Source: Larkinella insperata
GTDB lineage: Bacteria > Bacteroidota > Bacteroidia > Cytophagales > Spirosomataceae
NCBI RefSeq assembly: GCF_026248825.1
Contig: NZ_CP110973.1
Span: forward strand, 3,429,001-3,493,000
DNA length: 64,000 nt
Direction of reading: 5' to 3'
Shown here: in pieces, positions 50,181 to 58,344 of the stretch
How positions within the stretch are numbered: the first letter of the stretch is position 1
Layout: each line of letters begins with the position of its first letter
Program-made: the position numbers and the translations under genes
The notes under the pieces: model-generated
Told to the model about the DNA's origin: nothing
The model's database searches: none
What the model saw: the letters and a program-made list of their open reading frames with translations, nothing else

Positions 50181-51179
50181 TTACCCGTTCTTGTGTTGAT
50201 TTAAACTATCCAGAACCACCGCGCCGATGATGATAATGCCCATTACGACCTGCTGGTAGTAGGAGGTGACGTTCATTAAATCCAGCCCGTTGCTGATAAC
50301 ACCGATCAGCAACGCACCGATCAGGGTGCCGGTCATGGTGCCGGTACCGCCCGAGGTGCTGGTGCCACCGATGATGGCGGCCGCAATGGCATCGAGTTCA
50401 AAACCGACGCCCGCGTTCGGCTGGCCGGTGGTGATGCGGGAAGTGAGCAGGATTCCGGCCAGAGCCGCCAACCCTCCGCAGAGTGTATAGACCACCATTT
50501 TGACCTTGCTCAACTGGATGCCCGATGCTTTGGCGGCCTGTTCGTTGCCGCCGACCGCGTACATGTAGCGGCCAAGAACGGTTTTCCGGAGCAATACGGA
50601 GCAGATGATGAAGAAAACAATCAGGATGATGATGGGCGTCGGGATGCCCAGGAGTTGACCACCGCCGATGAAGTTGAACGAATCCGAGAGGTTCGAAACG
50701 GGCCGACCTTTGCTCAGAATCAGGGCCAGGCCCCGGCCGATGGTCATGGTGCCCAGTGTGACGATGAACGGCGGCACTTTGCTTTTGGTGATCACCAGCC
50801 CGTTGAACGCGCCCAGCAGCAAACCGGCCGCTAGCCCGGCCAATACCGGTACGATGACCGGGTACGTGTCCGGATGGGCAAACATAGCCGCTACGACCCC
50901 CGTTACGGCCACCGTGGAGCCGATGGAAAGGTCGATGCCGCCGGTGATGATGACAAATGTGACGCCAAACGCCAGCAGCGCATTGATCGAAACCTGCGTA
51001 ACGATGATCATCAGGTTGGAAACCGTCAGAAACCTGGGTGTAATCATCGACAACACCACGCAGACAACGAGGAAAGCGATCAGAAGGCCGTACTGGCCCA
51101 GGCCGCGCAGGCGCCTGGGTGACGCTTTTTCAGGAGTAGTCAGTTCAGGTTTAAAAAGGGTCTTCATTCGGGTTGTCAA
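50181..51179 (-). CDS. RbsC-like sugar ABC permease
   Basis: A 332-aa inner-membrane protein with about ten hydrophobic segments. The family signature GGIDLSIGSTVAVTGVVAA is present, with NAGVGFELDAIAAAIIGGTS and a conserved end. It is BPD_transp_2 family, transporting ribose-, xylose- or similar monosaccharides. It is 6 nt after the ATPase gene. Confidence 0.92.
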   Translation of the reverse strand: MTTRMKTLFKPELTTPEKASPRRLRGLGQYGLLIAFLVVCVVLSMITPRFLTVSNLMIIVTQVSINALLAFGVTFVIITGGIDLSIGSTVAVTGVVAAMFAHPDTYPVIVPVLAGLAAGLLLGAFNGLVITKSKVPPFIVTLGTMTIGRGLALILSKGRPVSNLSDSFNFIGGGQLLGIPTPIIILIVFFIICSVLLRKTVLGRYMYAVGGNEQAAKASGIQLSKVKMVVYTLCGGLAALAGILLTSRITTGQPNAGVGFELDAIAAAIIGGTSTSGGTGTMTGTLIGALLIGVISNGLDLMNVTSYYQQVVMGIIIIGAVVLDSLNQHKNG

Positions 51180-51185
51180 GCGTAA

Positions 51186-52679
51186 TTAGTGATGCACCGC
51201 GTAGTGCATGATCGTTTCCTGCGTTGCTTCTTCCTTGCTCAGCAGCGCGGTTTGTCGGCCCTGCGACAGCACCAGAATCCGGTCGCTCAGGCCCAGGATT
51301 TCGGGCAATTCGGACGAAATCATGATCACCGCAATACCGTCGGCCACCAGCCGGTTGATCAGTTTATAAATCTCGGACTTGGCACCAATGTCGATGCCCC
51401 GCGTCGGTTCGTCGAGAATGACCAGCTCCGGCGACGACAACAGGACTTTGCCGATCACTATTTTTTGCTGGTTGCCCCCGCTCAGAAACCGGACCTGCTG
51501 ATCCGGACCGGCGGTTTTGATCCGCAAATCCGTAATCATCCGGGTCGCGGTGGCCGTTTCGCTCTGGTCCTGAATAAACGGCCCCCGGGCGTGGTTCGAC
51601 AGGCTGCCCAGCGTTAGGTTATGCTTCACCGACAAGGCGGGAATGAACCCCAATCCTTTCCGGTCTTCGCTAACATAACCAATTCCGTGCTGAATCGCAT
51701 CCTGTGGAGTCTTGATAATAAGTTGTTTTCCTTTTAAATAAATTTCGCCTTCGTCGAGCGGGTCCAGTCCGAAGATGGCGCGGGCAATTTCGGTGCGACC
51801 GGCGCCCATCAAACCCGCCAGCCCCAGCACTTCCCCGGCATGAACCTCAAAATTGATGTCGACAAAATTCCCTTTCCTGCGCAGATTCCGCACGGCCAGC
51901 ACTTTTTCGCCTTTTGGCGCGACGGATTCGGGGAACAAACTGTCAATTTCGCGGCCCACCATCAGCCTGATGAGGGTTTGGTTGTCCAGGTCAGCCGCGG
52001 GTTGGGTGGCGATGTATTTGCCATCCCGCAACACCGTTATGGTGTCGGAGATGGTAAATATTTCGTCCATTTTGTGGGAAATGTAAATGATGGCGACCCC
52101 CTGCTGCTTCAGATCGCGGATGATGCCGAAGAGCGTCGCCACTTCCTTGTCGGAGAGGGCGGAGGTGGGCTCGTCCATGATGATCACCTTGGCGTTGTTC
52201 GAAATGGCTTTGGCGATTTCCACCATCTGCATTTCGGCCACGCTCAGGTATTTCATTTTCGTCGTCGGTGAAATCGTAACGCCCATTTGGGTCAAGAGCG
52301 CTCCCGCTTCCTGATTCAGTTTTTTCTCGTCGACCCAGCTAAAAAAGCCCCCGCGCGATTCGCGGCCCAGGAAGATGTTTTGCGCAACGGTCAGTTCCGG
52401 CACGACCAGCAACTCCTGATGAATCATCGAAATGCCTTTTTTGAGCACCTCGCTGACGGCCCCGGTTTTCAGTTCCTGCCCCTCAAAGAAAATTTCACCC
52501 GCATCCGGCTGGTGCAGCCCGACCAGAATTTTCATGAACGTTGACTTTCCAGCCCCGTTTTCGCCCATCAGTGCATGAACCTCGCCTTTCCGCAGGGCCA
52601 GCTGAACCCCGTCCAGCGCCTTCACGCCCGAAAAGGTTTTGATGAGTCCGCGAACGGTAAGAATGGAATCTGGATGCAT
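51186..52679 (-). CDS. RbsA-like sugar ABC ATPase (two nucleotide-binding domains)
   Basis: About 497 aa from the ATG at 52679; a longer frame reaches 52712 but enters the preceding hairpin. The first domain has GENGAGKST and signature LSVAEMQMVEIAKA with IIMDEPTSAL; the second has the degenerate GLMGAGRTE and LSGGNQQKIVIGK with VILDEPTRGID. This is the normal RbsA/MglA pattern, one active and one weak site. It energises sugar import with the following RbsC and RbsB. Confidence 0.92.
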   Translation of the reverse strand: MHPDSILTVRGLIKTFSGVKALDGVQLALRKGEVHALMGENGAGKSTFMKILVGLHQPDAGEIFFEGQELKTGAVSEVLKKGISMIHQELLVVPELTVAQNIFLGRESRGGFFSWVDEKKLNQEAGALLTQMGVTISPTTKMKYLSVAEMQMVEIAKAISNNAKVIIMDEPTSALSDKEVATLFGIIRDLKQQGVAIIYISHKMDEIFTISDTITVLRDGKYIATQPAADLDNQTLIRLMVGREIDSLFPESVAPKGEKVLAVRNLRRKGNFVDINFEVHAGEVLGLAGLMGAGRTEIARAIFGLDPLDEGEIYLKGKQLIIKTPQDAIQHGIGYVSEDRKGLGFIPALSVKHNLTLGSLSNHARGPFIQDQSETATATRMITDLRIKTAGPDQQVRFLSGGNQQKIVIGKVLLSSPELVILDEPTRGIDIGAKSEIYKLINRLVADGIAVIMISSELPEILGLSDRILVLSQGRQTALLSKEEATQETIMHYAVHH

Positions 52680-52711
52680 AATTGATTTCAGAACGAATTT
52701 GGGGATAAACA

Positions 52712-52739
52712 ACAGCCCACGGTTGTAACCGTGGGCTGT
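52712..52739 (-). terminator. Hairpin between Gfo/Idh/MocA and the ABC operon
   Basis: Perfect 11-bp stem ACAGCCCACGG/CCGTGGGCTGT with a 6-nt loop, followed on the minus strand by TGTTTAT. It lies 20 nt after the dehydrogenase stop and 33 nt before the rbsA-like ATG, so it probably terminates or attenuates transcription into the importer genes. Confidence 0.65.
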
Positions 52740-52758
52740 CCATTGGTATCAGTACGCC

Positions 52759-53922
52759 TTACTTCTCGGTCCACTCGACGCCGGTATCCTGCCAGCTTCT
52801 TGCTTTGGCCGAGTTGATGACGGCTTCGCAGACTTTCTGGGTTTCCAGCGCGTCTTTGAACGTGGGCGAGCAGGGTTCTCCGGTTTCCAGGCTTTTCAGG
52901 AAGTCGGCTACCTGGTGGATAAAACCGTGTTCGTAGCCGATGCCCAGACCCGGCACCCACCATTTGTCCATGTAGGGCTGATCCCCATCCGTGACGTGAA
53001 TCGAACGCCAGCCGCGCACCACCGACTCATCGCTGTGGTCGAAGTATTCCAGGCGGTTCAAGTCGTGCAGATCCCAGCGGATCGAAGCGTTTTCGCCGTT
53101 GATCTCCAGCGTGTACAGGGCCTTGTGGCCGCGCGCGTACCGGGTTGATTCAAATAGACCCAGCGAACCGTTTTCGAAGTGGCAGTGGAAAATACAGGCG
53201 TCGTCGATGCCCACCGGCTGCACTTTACCCGTCACGGCGTGCATCCGTTCTTTCACGAACGTTTCGGTGACGGCCGACACGTCCGTGATGCCGCCGTTGA
53301 TCCACATGGCCGTGTCAATGCAGTGCGCCAGCAAATCGCCCGTTACCCCCGAACCGGCAGCTTCCACGTCCATCCGCCAGGTACCCGCACCACCCTGCGG
53401 AACGTCGGCGTTGATGGTCCAGTCCTGCAAAAAGTTGGCGCGGTAGTGGAAAATCCGGCCCAGTTTGCCCGAAGCCACAATCTGCTTCGCCAGCGTGACG
53501 GCCGGGAGACGACGGTAGTTGTACCAAACCGTGTTGGCAACCCCGGCTTTGTTGACGGCATCGACCATTTTCTGGCCTTCAGCCAGACTGCGGGCGAGCG
53601 GTTTTTCGCAGAGAATCATTTTGCCCGCTTCGGCCGCGGCAATGGCGATTTCGGCGTGGGTATCGTTCGGCGTACAGATATCGACGGCGTCGATGTCGTC
53701 GCGGGCAATCAGGGCTTTCCAGTCGGTTTCGATGGATTCGTAACCCCATTGGTCGGCAAAGGCCTGTACTTTCTCGGCGTTGCGTGAGCAAACGGCTTTC
53801 AGAACCGGCGTGTAGGCCAGATCGGGGAAGAAATTAGGAACGCGATTATAACCGTTGGAGTGCGTGCGGCCCATGAAACCGGTTCCGACCAATCCAATTC
53901 GTATTTCTTTTTTAGCTGCCAT
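52759..53922 (-). CDS. Cytoplasmic Gfo/Idh/MocA family oxidoreductase
   Basis: A 387-aa protein without signal peptide. The Rossmann motif is IGLVGTGFMGRTHSNG, the catalytic Lys motif is LCEKPLARS, and the C-terminal domain includes GDLLAHCIDTAMW with the His/Asp region used in sugar dehydrogenation. Members interconvert C-3 (or other) hydroxyls of sugars with NAD(P), including the 3-dehydrogenation of glycosides. It sits between the TIM-barrel gene and the ABC importer, both separated by hairpins. Substrate inferred to be a sugar of this locus. Confidence 0.88.
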   Translation of the reverse strand: MAAKKEIRIGLVGTGFMGRTHSNGYNRVPNFFPDLAYTPVLKAVCSRNAEKVQAFADQWGYESIETDWKALIARDDIDAVDICTPNDTHAEIAIAAAEAGKMILCEKPLARSLAEGQKMVDAVNKAGVANTVWYNYRRLPAVTLAKQIVASGKLGRIFHYRANFLQDWTINADVPQGGAGTWRMDVEAAGSGVTGDLLAHCIDTAMWINGGITDVSAVTETFVKERMHAVTGKVQPVGIDDACIFHCHFENGSLGLFESTRYARGHKALYTLEINGENASIRWDLHDLNRLEYFDHSDESVVRGWRSIHVTDGDQPYMDKWWVPGLGIGYEHGFIHQVADFLKSLETGEPCSPTFKDALETQKVCEAVINSAKARSWQDTGVEWTEK

Positions 53923-53960
53923 TGTTAGAGGTAACGGGTTTTACAGATGTACGGTGTTTC

Positions 53961-54014
53961 GTTTCGGTACCCATGGCCTGCAGGGGGCGCCCGCCGGTTT
54001 GTGGGTACCGAAAC
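53961..54014 (-). terminator. Intercistronic hairpin after the TIM-barrel gene
   Basis: Perfect 13-bp stem GTTTCGGTACCCA/TGGGTACCGAAAC with a 28-nt GC-rich loop, 11 nt past the stop at 54026. There is no strong U-tract, so it may stabilise or attenuate the transcript rather than end it. Confidence 0.5.
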
Positions 54015-54025
54015 CGAAAAGGTAA

Positions 54026-55057
54026 TTATTCACTCCAGCCGTGCTGCTCGCGAACTTTGATCATGGCCGCCAGAATGTCATTCCAGGTCTGTTGTTTATG
54101 CATGACCTCATTCGGGAACATACAGCCATCCCAGCAAATGTGTTTGAAGGCTTTGGTGAGGTTGCCGTTTTCGTCGCGCAGCCAGTAGCCGGCGTCTTTG
54201 GTGATGTCGAGTTTACCGTTCGGATCGGTGGCCAGGCAGTGGCGACCGGTTTTGTCGTGCGAGCCGGTTCCGTGCACGGTTCCGTCGTTCTGGGCAATGT
54301 GGAAGTCGATGGTCCAGGGGCGCAGGGCGGCCGTCATTTTTTTCAGACCCTCCTCCAAAGCCGCGCGGTCGCTCCAGTCGAAGTCGGCGGGCAGGATGCG
54401 GTCTTCGGGGCTGTTGTAACCCAGCATATACAGCAACGTGTGCGACATATCAGCCTGGAAGCCCATGTTCGGACGATCCACCGCCACTAGTGTGTCAATC
54501 ATCGCTTTCCAGCTATGCATACCGCCCCAGCAGATTTCGCCCTCGGCCGCCAGCTTCTCGCCGTATCCGGCGGCAACATCGCAGGCTTCACGGAACGTGT
54601 CGGCAATCAGTTTGGTACTGCCCGCCGGGTCTTTCGACCAGAGTTCCGGTGAACTGGCCGAGTCGATCCGAATCACTCCGTACGGACGAATTCCGCTTTC
54701 TTTCAGCAACTGGCCGTATTCGCAGGCTTTGCGCACCATGTCGATAAACACGGCCCGGTCTTCTTTGCTGCCCAGGATGGGGCCGCCCCAGATTGGCGCC
54801 ACCAGCGAACCGATGACCAGATTGTGGGCCGCTACTTTGTCGGCTAATTTTTTAGCGCCTTCCTTGGGGTCGTTGATGTCGATACTGGGGTCGAATAAGC
54901 CAACATCGACGCCGTCGAACTTCACACCGTCGACTTCCGCACCTGCCGTCAGTTCCAGCATCGTATCAATGGGAATCAGGGGTTCGGAGTCAGGGCCTTT
55001 ACCCACGACACCCGGCCAGGTGGCGTTGTGGAGCTTGGGGAATGTATTTGCGCTCAT
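54026..55057 (-). CDS. Sugar phosphate isomerase/epimerase-like TIM-barrel protein
   Basis: A 343-aa protein of the AP-endonuclease-2-like TIM-barrel family. It has GVDVGLFDPSID, IGSLVAPIWGG, a likely metal Glu in EGEICWGGMHSW, MGFQADMSH (Asp/His) and TIDFHIAQNDGTVHG (His). It is slightly longer than simple epimerases and cytoplasmic. Relatives act on keto-sugars and inositols. Position between the cupin and the Gfo/Idh/MocA gene supports a role in keto-sugar processing, which is inferred. Confidence 0.85.
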   Translation of the reverse strand: MSANTFPKLHNATWPGVVGKGPDSEPLIPIDTMLELTAGAEVDGVKFDGVDVGLFDPSIDINDPKEGAKKLADKVAAHNLVIGSLVAPIWGGPILGSKEDRAVFIDMVRKACEYGQLLKESGIRPYGVIRIDSASSPELWSKDPAGSTKLIADTFREACDVAAGYGEKLAAEGEICWGGMHSWKAMIDTLVAVDRPNMGFQADMSHTLLYMLGYNSPEDRILPADFDWSDRAALEEGLKKMTAALRPWTIDFHIAQNDGTVHGTGSHDKTGRHCLATDPNGKLDITKDAGYWLRDENGNLTKAFKHICWDGCMFPNEVMHKQQTWNDILAAMIKVREQHGWSE

Positions 55058-55095
55058 GATGATTTTTTGGTTTAAGGTATTAGTGGTTGATTGGC

Positions 55096-55135
55096 AGTTT
55101 CGGGTAGCTGACGTGCATTGATCCGCTACCCGAAA
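55096..55135 (-). terminator. Intercistronic hairpin after the cupin gene
   Basis: Perfect 12-bp stem GTTTCGGGTAGC/GCTACCCGAAAC with a 16-nt loop, 7 nt beyond the stop at 55143. Its arm closely resembles the hairpin at 53961-54014 (GTTTCGGTACCC). Confidence 0.55.
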
Positions 55136-55142
55136 CCAGACA

Positions 55143-56366
55143 TTATAAAACTAAATCCGGATTGCTCGGACCGAAGTGTTTCAGAATAACAATCGGATCG
55201 TTTTTAGACGGGTTGACGATGGTAACGCCTTCTTTCGCTGCTTTTTCGCTAACGAAAAATTCATCGTCTGTCAACTGGCCGTACCGGATCAGGGCGGGTG
55301 TTTCGATGTCCCAAACCCCCAGTTTGCCGTGGCCCTGCATGACAATCAAACCGTAGGCTGCGCTGTCTTTGATGGTGACGGTCTGGCCGGGCAATACCGT
55401 CAGTTCCTTGGCGCTGAAGGCGTCGGATTTGTAGCAAACCCACACTTCTCGGTATCCTTCGGCGGCCATTTCGGCTTCATCTTTTACCGGTTTCGGCACC
55501 ATATACCGGTTTTTCATCATTTCCGGGTCGACGTTCAGATCCCAGTCGATGGCTTCCATCAGTTGGTCGTAATCGCCAATGCGGTCTTTCGGGGTACCGT
55601 TCCAGAGCAGTTCTTCCGGAATAATGGCTTCGTTCACCAGCGACTGGTACATGGCAAACACGTCGGACGCTTTCTGCGGCTCGTACGTACAGAGGCTGCC
55701 CGGAGCGTGCAGCAGGCCCGGCGGAACATCCCAGCCCGTTCCCGGTTCGAGCCGGTAGGCCATTGAGTAGTTCGTGATTTTGTTATCGCCTTTGGTGAAG
55801 TTTTGCAGGCATTCCTTGATGGTCTCCTTGCTGGTGCCGGGGGCGATACCGATAAAAGTGTACGGGAAATCACCGCCGTGGTTGTTCAGCTGCGGGGGGA
55901 AGTAATAAGCTTCCGGTTTGCCCAGCTGCCCAATCTGAGCCGCCTGCTCGTCGTTGTGGTGCAGGTGGTGGGGCAGAGGACCCATGTTGTCGAAAAATTT
56001 GGAATACATCGGCCAGCTACCGTATTCGTTCCACAGCCGGTCGCCGATCAACTCGCCTTTCAGTTCGTCAACGGCGTCTTTTAGCAGAAACTGCACTTCC
56101 TGGTCGCCATCCTGGAAAACAACCTGGCTCAACCCTTCGTTTTCGCCGGTCAGCGGACCGTTTTTGGCGGGCGTGGTGGACGATAACCAGCGTTCGTCGA
56201 TACCACCGCGCTCTCCCCCCAGGACGTAATAATCATCGGGGTGTAACTTAATCCGGCGTCCGGGAACGCAGAAGGAGCGGGGCACCCAGGTCGGGGCCAG
56301 CCGTAAAATACCTTGTCCTTGCTCTAGTGCTTTTTCAGCTAAACTTACTTTCTCGGTTGTTTCCAT
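55143..56366 (-). CDS. Phosphomannose isomerase-like cupin protein
   Basis: A 407-aa protein of the type I mannose-6-phosphate isomerase-like cupin group. Metal-site motifs are PLPHHLHHNDEQ and GKPEAYYFPP, followed by DVPPGLLHAPGSL, with a second cupin domain near the C-terminus (LTVLPGQTVTIKD, GLIVMQGHGKLGVWD). Family members isomerise aldose and ketose forms. It starts 27 nt downstream of the DUF4432 gene and is probably co-transcribed. True substrate unknown. Confidence 0.8.
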   Translation of the reverse strand: METTEKVSLAEKALEQGQGILRLAPTWVPRSFCVPGRRIKLHPDDYYVLGGERGGIDERWLSSTTPAKNGPLTGENEGLSQVVFQDGDQEVQFLLKDAVDELKGELIGDRLWNEYGSWPMYSKFFDNMGPLPHHLHHNDEQAAQIGQLGKPEAYYFPPQLNNHGGDFPYTFIGIAPGTSKETIKECLQNFTKGDNKITNYSMAYRLEPGTGWDVPPGLLHAPGSLCTYEPQKASDVFAMYQSLVNEAIIPEELLWNGTPKDRIGDYDQLMEAIDWDLNVDPEMMKNRYMVPKPVKDEAEMAAEGYREVWVCYKSDAFSAKELTVLPGQTVTIKDSAAYGLIVMQGHGKLGVWDIETPALIRYGQLTDDEFFVSEKAAKEGVTIVNPSKNDPIVILKHFGPSNPDLVL

Positions 56367-56393
56367 GAAGGGTTCACTTTTAATCGGCTAAAC

Positions 56394-57449
56394 TTATTTT
56401 CCTAAAAAGGACTGAATGGCGTCTTCCATACTCAAAATCTGGATTTCAACTTCATAACTCCGGCTTTCGCCCGGTTCCAGAAACAGCAACGTTTGCTGGG
56501 CGCGGGCGGCTGCCTGACCAATGGGCGGATGCGTACCCGGTTCAATGCCCGTCACGTATTCGCCTTTGCCCCAGTGCTGCCAGTTGGTCAGCCACGGTAG
56601 CTGGTCTTTCCGAAACCGCAGGGCCAGCGCAAAACCGAGGGCCGCGTTGTATAAACCGGCCGTACAGACCCCGTCCGAATCGGCGGTGGGATCGATGATT
56701 GCCACTTCCTCGCCCGCGCCGTTGTGGTCTTCCAGCGGGGCCGGGCATTTACGGAAGTCGTTGCCTTCGATAAAAATCGTGTTGTTCGGTCCCGGGTGCC
56801 GGGGTTGCCAGCTTCCCTGCCAGACGATGTCGGTTCCTTCATCGACCAGCGGCCAGCCGAAGTTGAAGTGGTACAGCAGCATGTGCGGAGCCGCCGTGTT
56901 GGCCCGGTTGATCACCTCGTCGTGAATCCGGATCGTTGGCTGACCGAGCGTGCCCGAAATCGTGCGCCGGAGTTCCAGACTGGGGCCGAACACGCGCGTC
57001 TGCCGGATGATGCCGGTAATGCTCATGTCGAACTTGCCCCGCAATGGGTCGGGCTGGATGATGGATTCGATTTCGGCCGGGAGGTTGCTGATCTCGTCGT
57101 GCAGACCACGCTGGCCGTATTCGTCGGATTCGGGACCGCCGACGTGGGTCAGGCCGCAGGTGGTCAGCAGACCGCCGGTGAAGGTACGGAGCCAGTCGAT
57201 CCCCCGGTCCGACAAGGGTTGCGGGGCTGTAACGCCGATCTGGCTGATCCAGGCCAGCCCGTGCTGGTTGTAAAACGCATCGGCGATGTCCATCGCCCGG
57301 TCAATGACTACTTTGTAGCGCAGGCCCGTTCCGGTGTTGATCCAGGCAATTCGGGTGCCCCGGCCGGAGCCGTTGTCGAGAACGGCGGTTTCGATGCCGC
57401 CCCATTGCGACGGGTGGGAGAGTTTATTCTGCCAGGTTGGGGGTGTCAA
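56394..57449 (-). CDS. DUF4432 aldose-1-epimerase-like protein, TTG start
   Basis: A 351-aa beta-sandwich protein of the DUF4432 (galactose-mutarotase-like) group. Motifs include VVIDRAMDIADAFYNQHGLAW, GLTHVGGPESDEYGQRGLHDEISN and HMLLYHFNFGWPLVDEG. No ATG or GTG lies near the N-terminus; the only good start is TTG at 57449, 12 nt after the DUF1080 stop and in the same frame. It may open the sugar ring or present it to downstream enzymes; role inferred. Confidence 0.82.
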   Translation of the reverse strand: MTPPTWQNKLSHPSQWGGIETAVLDNGSGRGTRIAWINTGTGLRYKVVIDRAMDIADAFYNQHGLAWISQIGVTAPQPLSDRGIDWLRTFTGGLLTTCGLTHVGGPESDEYGQRGLHDEISNLPAEIESIIQPDPLRGKFDMSITGIIRQTRVFGPSLELRRTISGTLGQPTIRIHDEVINRANTAAPHMLLYHFNFGWPLVDEGTDIVWQGSWQPRHPGPNNTIFIEGNDFRKCPAPLEDHNGAGEEVAIIDPTADSDGVCTAGLYNAALGFALALRFRKDQLPWLTNWQHWGKGEYVTGIEPGTHPPIGQAAARAQQTLLFLEPGESRSYEVEIQILSMEDAIQSFLGK

Positions 57450-57461
57450 ATCGATACTTTT

Positions 57462-58253
57462 TTACAATTGCTTCAACATCAGGTTCCGGTATTGCACTTT
57501 CATCGGCGGGCCAACGTGTACCTGAACGCCCAGCATCCCTTTGGCGGCTCCGTTGACGGTATCTTCGTCGGTAACTTCGCTCATCAGCACGCCGTTGATG
57601 TAGTGTTGCAGTTTGTTGCCTTTTATAATCAGATGAAACGAATTCCAGTCTCCGCTCTTGATCAGGGTTTTCAGCGAGTCGGAGCTGCCCAGCGAACCCG
57701 TCACGTTCAAGCCGTTCCAGGCGTTGCGGCTGACGTTGGCGCGGATTCCTTCGGGCGTTGCCTGTCCGGTAAACGGTTTGATGGTGGTTTTCTGACCGCG
57801 GTAGGCCAATGTGGTTCGTTTGCGTTCTTCGTAATTCTGGCCGGTGTAATTGTTCTTGCCGTCGATGTCGGCCTGGTAACCGCGCAGGGCAAACGGAATG
57901 TCGGTAAGCTGTTCGCTACGGTAGTTGATGCCGGAGTTGCCGGATTCGGTAATGTTGAATTCGCCTTTCAATTCGAAATCAGCGGGTTGTCCGCCTTTCC
58001 AGATAATAAAGTTATTGGTTTTGAGGAGGGTTGTTGGGGTGATTTCGCCCACCAGTACACCGTTTTCGGCCCGCCAGTAGGTGGGGTCGGCGTCCCATCC
58101 ATCCAAGTTCTTGCCGTTGAAGATGGATACAAACCCTTTCTCTTTTTTACTCTTTTTCCCCTGTGCCAGGCTGGTCGTTGTGACACCGCTCACTAGCAAC
58201 GCGGCCAGTGTCAGCCCGACTGGAAGGAGTTTTAATCCTGTTTTTGTCAACAT
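57462..58253 (-). CDS. Secreted DUF1080 (3-keto-glycoside hydrolase-like) protein
   Basis: A 263-aa protein with a signal peptide (ending about residue 30, SLAQG). The DUF1080 concanavalin-like fold is clear from FVSIFNGKNLDGWDADPTYW, NGVLVGEITP, and ESGNSGINYRSEQ. Characterised DUF1080 proteins cleave 3-keto-glycosides. The presence of two sugar dehydrogenase types (Gfo/Idh/MocA and the propeller/cytochrome fusion) fits that chemistry. A hairpin lies upstream, before the cytochrome gene. Confidence 0.88.
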   Translation of the reverse strand: MLTKTGLKLLPVGLTLAALLVSGVTTTSLAQGKKSKKEKGFVSIFNGKNLDGWDADPTYWRAENGVLVGEITPTTLLKTNNFIIWKGGQPADFELKGEFNITESGNSGINYRSEQLTDIPFALRGYQADIDGKNNYTGQNYEERKRTTLAYRGQKTTIKPFTGQATPEGIRANVSRNAWNGLNVTGSLGSSDSLKTLIKSGDWNSFHLIIKGNKLQHYINGVLMSEVTDEDTVNGAAKGMLGVQVHVGPPMKVQYRNLMLKQL

Positions 58254-58295
58254 TGTACTGTTTGATTTTTAGCGCGTGAACGTTTGCAAAAACGA

Positions 58296-58335
58296 AGAAC
58301 CGTAACCTCCGGCCGAAGCGGAGAGTTACGGTTCT
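58296..58335 (-). terminator. Intercistronic hairpin after the propeller/cytochrome gene
   Basis: Outer stem AGAACCGTAAC/GTTACGGTTCT (11 bp) and inner stem CTCCG/CGGAG, with the stop of the upstream gene 10 nt away at 58345. On the minus strand it is followed by TCGTTTTTGC, a moderate U-tract. Confidence 0.65.
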
Positions 58336-58344
58336 GTTCGTTAC

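Noticed and set aside
56724..58196. 490-codon open frame on the plus strand, and similar long ones at 41188-42249, 45665-46450, 47475-48506 and 33339-34790
   Set aside because: They lie opposite well-supported genes, are Val/Phe/Arg/Gly/His-rich as expected of antisense frames in GC-rich DNA, and contain no domain.
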